Shown here: positions 33,628 to 33,659 of the stretch, piece by piece | Position numbering within the stretch: position 1 is the stretch's first letter | Layout of the letters: each line of letters starts with the position of its first letter | From: Bacteroidales bacterium | GTDB taxonomy: Bacteria > Bacteroidota > Bacteroidia > Bacteroidales > Muribaculaceae | Direction of reading: 5' to 3' | DNA: 33,659 bases | Assembly (NCBI GenBank): GCA_014800535.1 | Contig: JAAVFW010000001.1 | Coordinates: 1 to 33,659, forward strand | Notes under the pieces: generated by a model | What the model was told of the DNA's origin: nothing | The model's input: only the letters and a program-made list of their open reading frames with translations | Database searches by the model: none | Made by a program: the position numbers and the translations under genes

Positions 33628-33659
33628 TTTTTTTTGCTAATTTTGTAAAAAAAATTAGG

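Noticed and set aside
1..33659. CRISPR array
   Set aside because: The direct repeats present are too short, too few and irregularly spaced, and no cas genes are seen.

Overview
The window looks like chromosomal DNA from a gut Bacteroidales bacterium, most likely Muribaculaceae or a close relative. Several promoters fit the Bacteroidota pattern (TTTG, 19-20 bases, TAnnTTTG), several secreted proteins end in type IX secretion (T9SS) sorting domains, and a BtuB/BtuG cobalamin-uptake locus is present. No marker gene allows naming a genus; this is inference from family content.

Layout. Positions 1-8.2 kb hold mostly minus-strand housekeeping genes: der, era, recA, an NfnAB-type ferredoxin:NADP oxidoreductase pair and a large secreted protein. 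A plus-strand operon at 8.5-11.3 kb encodes a four-subunit 2-oxoacid:ferredoxin oxidoreductase (ferredoxin subunit, VorB, VorA, VorC). It makes the reduced ferredoxin that NfnAB could use. trmH-like and nadA (minus) follow. The 530-base gap at 12927-13457 has a nearly pure A/T tract plus about ten DnaA-box-like 9-mers in both orientations, and lies where gene orientation switches from mainly minus to mainly plus. I read it as a candidate chromosomal origin.

From 13.4 to 15.4 kb come a secreted histidine phosphatase, a small monooxygenase-fold protein and tRNA-Lys(CTT). Immediately after the tRNA is an AT-rich accessory island (15.7-22.2 kb). It holds an XRE regulator with an inverted-repeat operator over its own promoter, a nuclease-methyltransferase fusion, a DUF262/DUF1524 (GmrSD-like) protein, two truncated AlbA_2 (Schlafen-like) gene starts and one full AlbA_2 gene. 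This resembles a two-layer anti-phage cassette: one enzyme to modify or cut unmodified DNA and one likely to attack modified DNA.

At 22.2-32.5 kb a cobalamin riboswitch precedes a tightly packed six-gene operon: BtuB-like TonB-dependent receptor, BtuG-like surface propeller lipoprotein, a second lipoprotein, and three secreted proteins with T9SS-like tails. Two of these three carry further BtuG-like (DUF5074-type) propellers. That makes three propellers behind one B12 switch. At the right end dtd is split by a 290-base MITE-like element with long terminal and internal inverted repeats. Two identical tRNA-Val(TAC) genes on the minus strand close the window.
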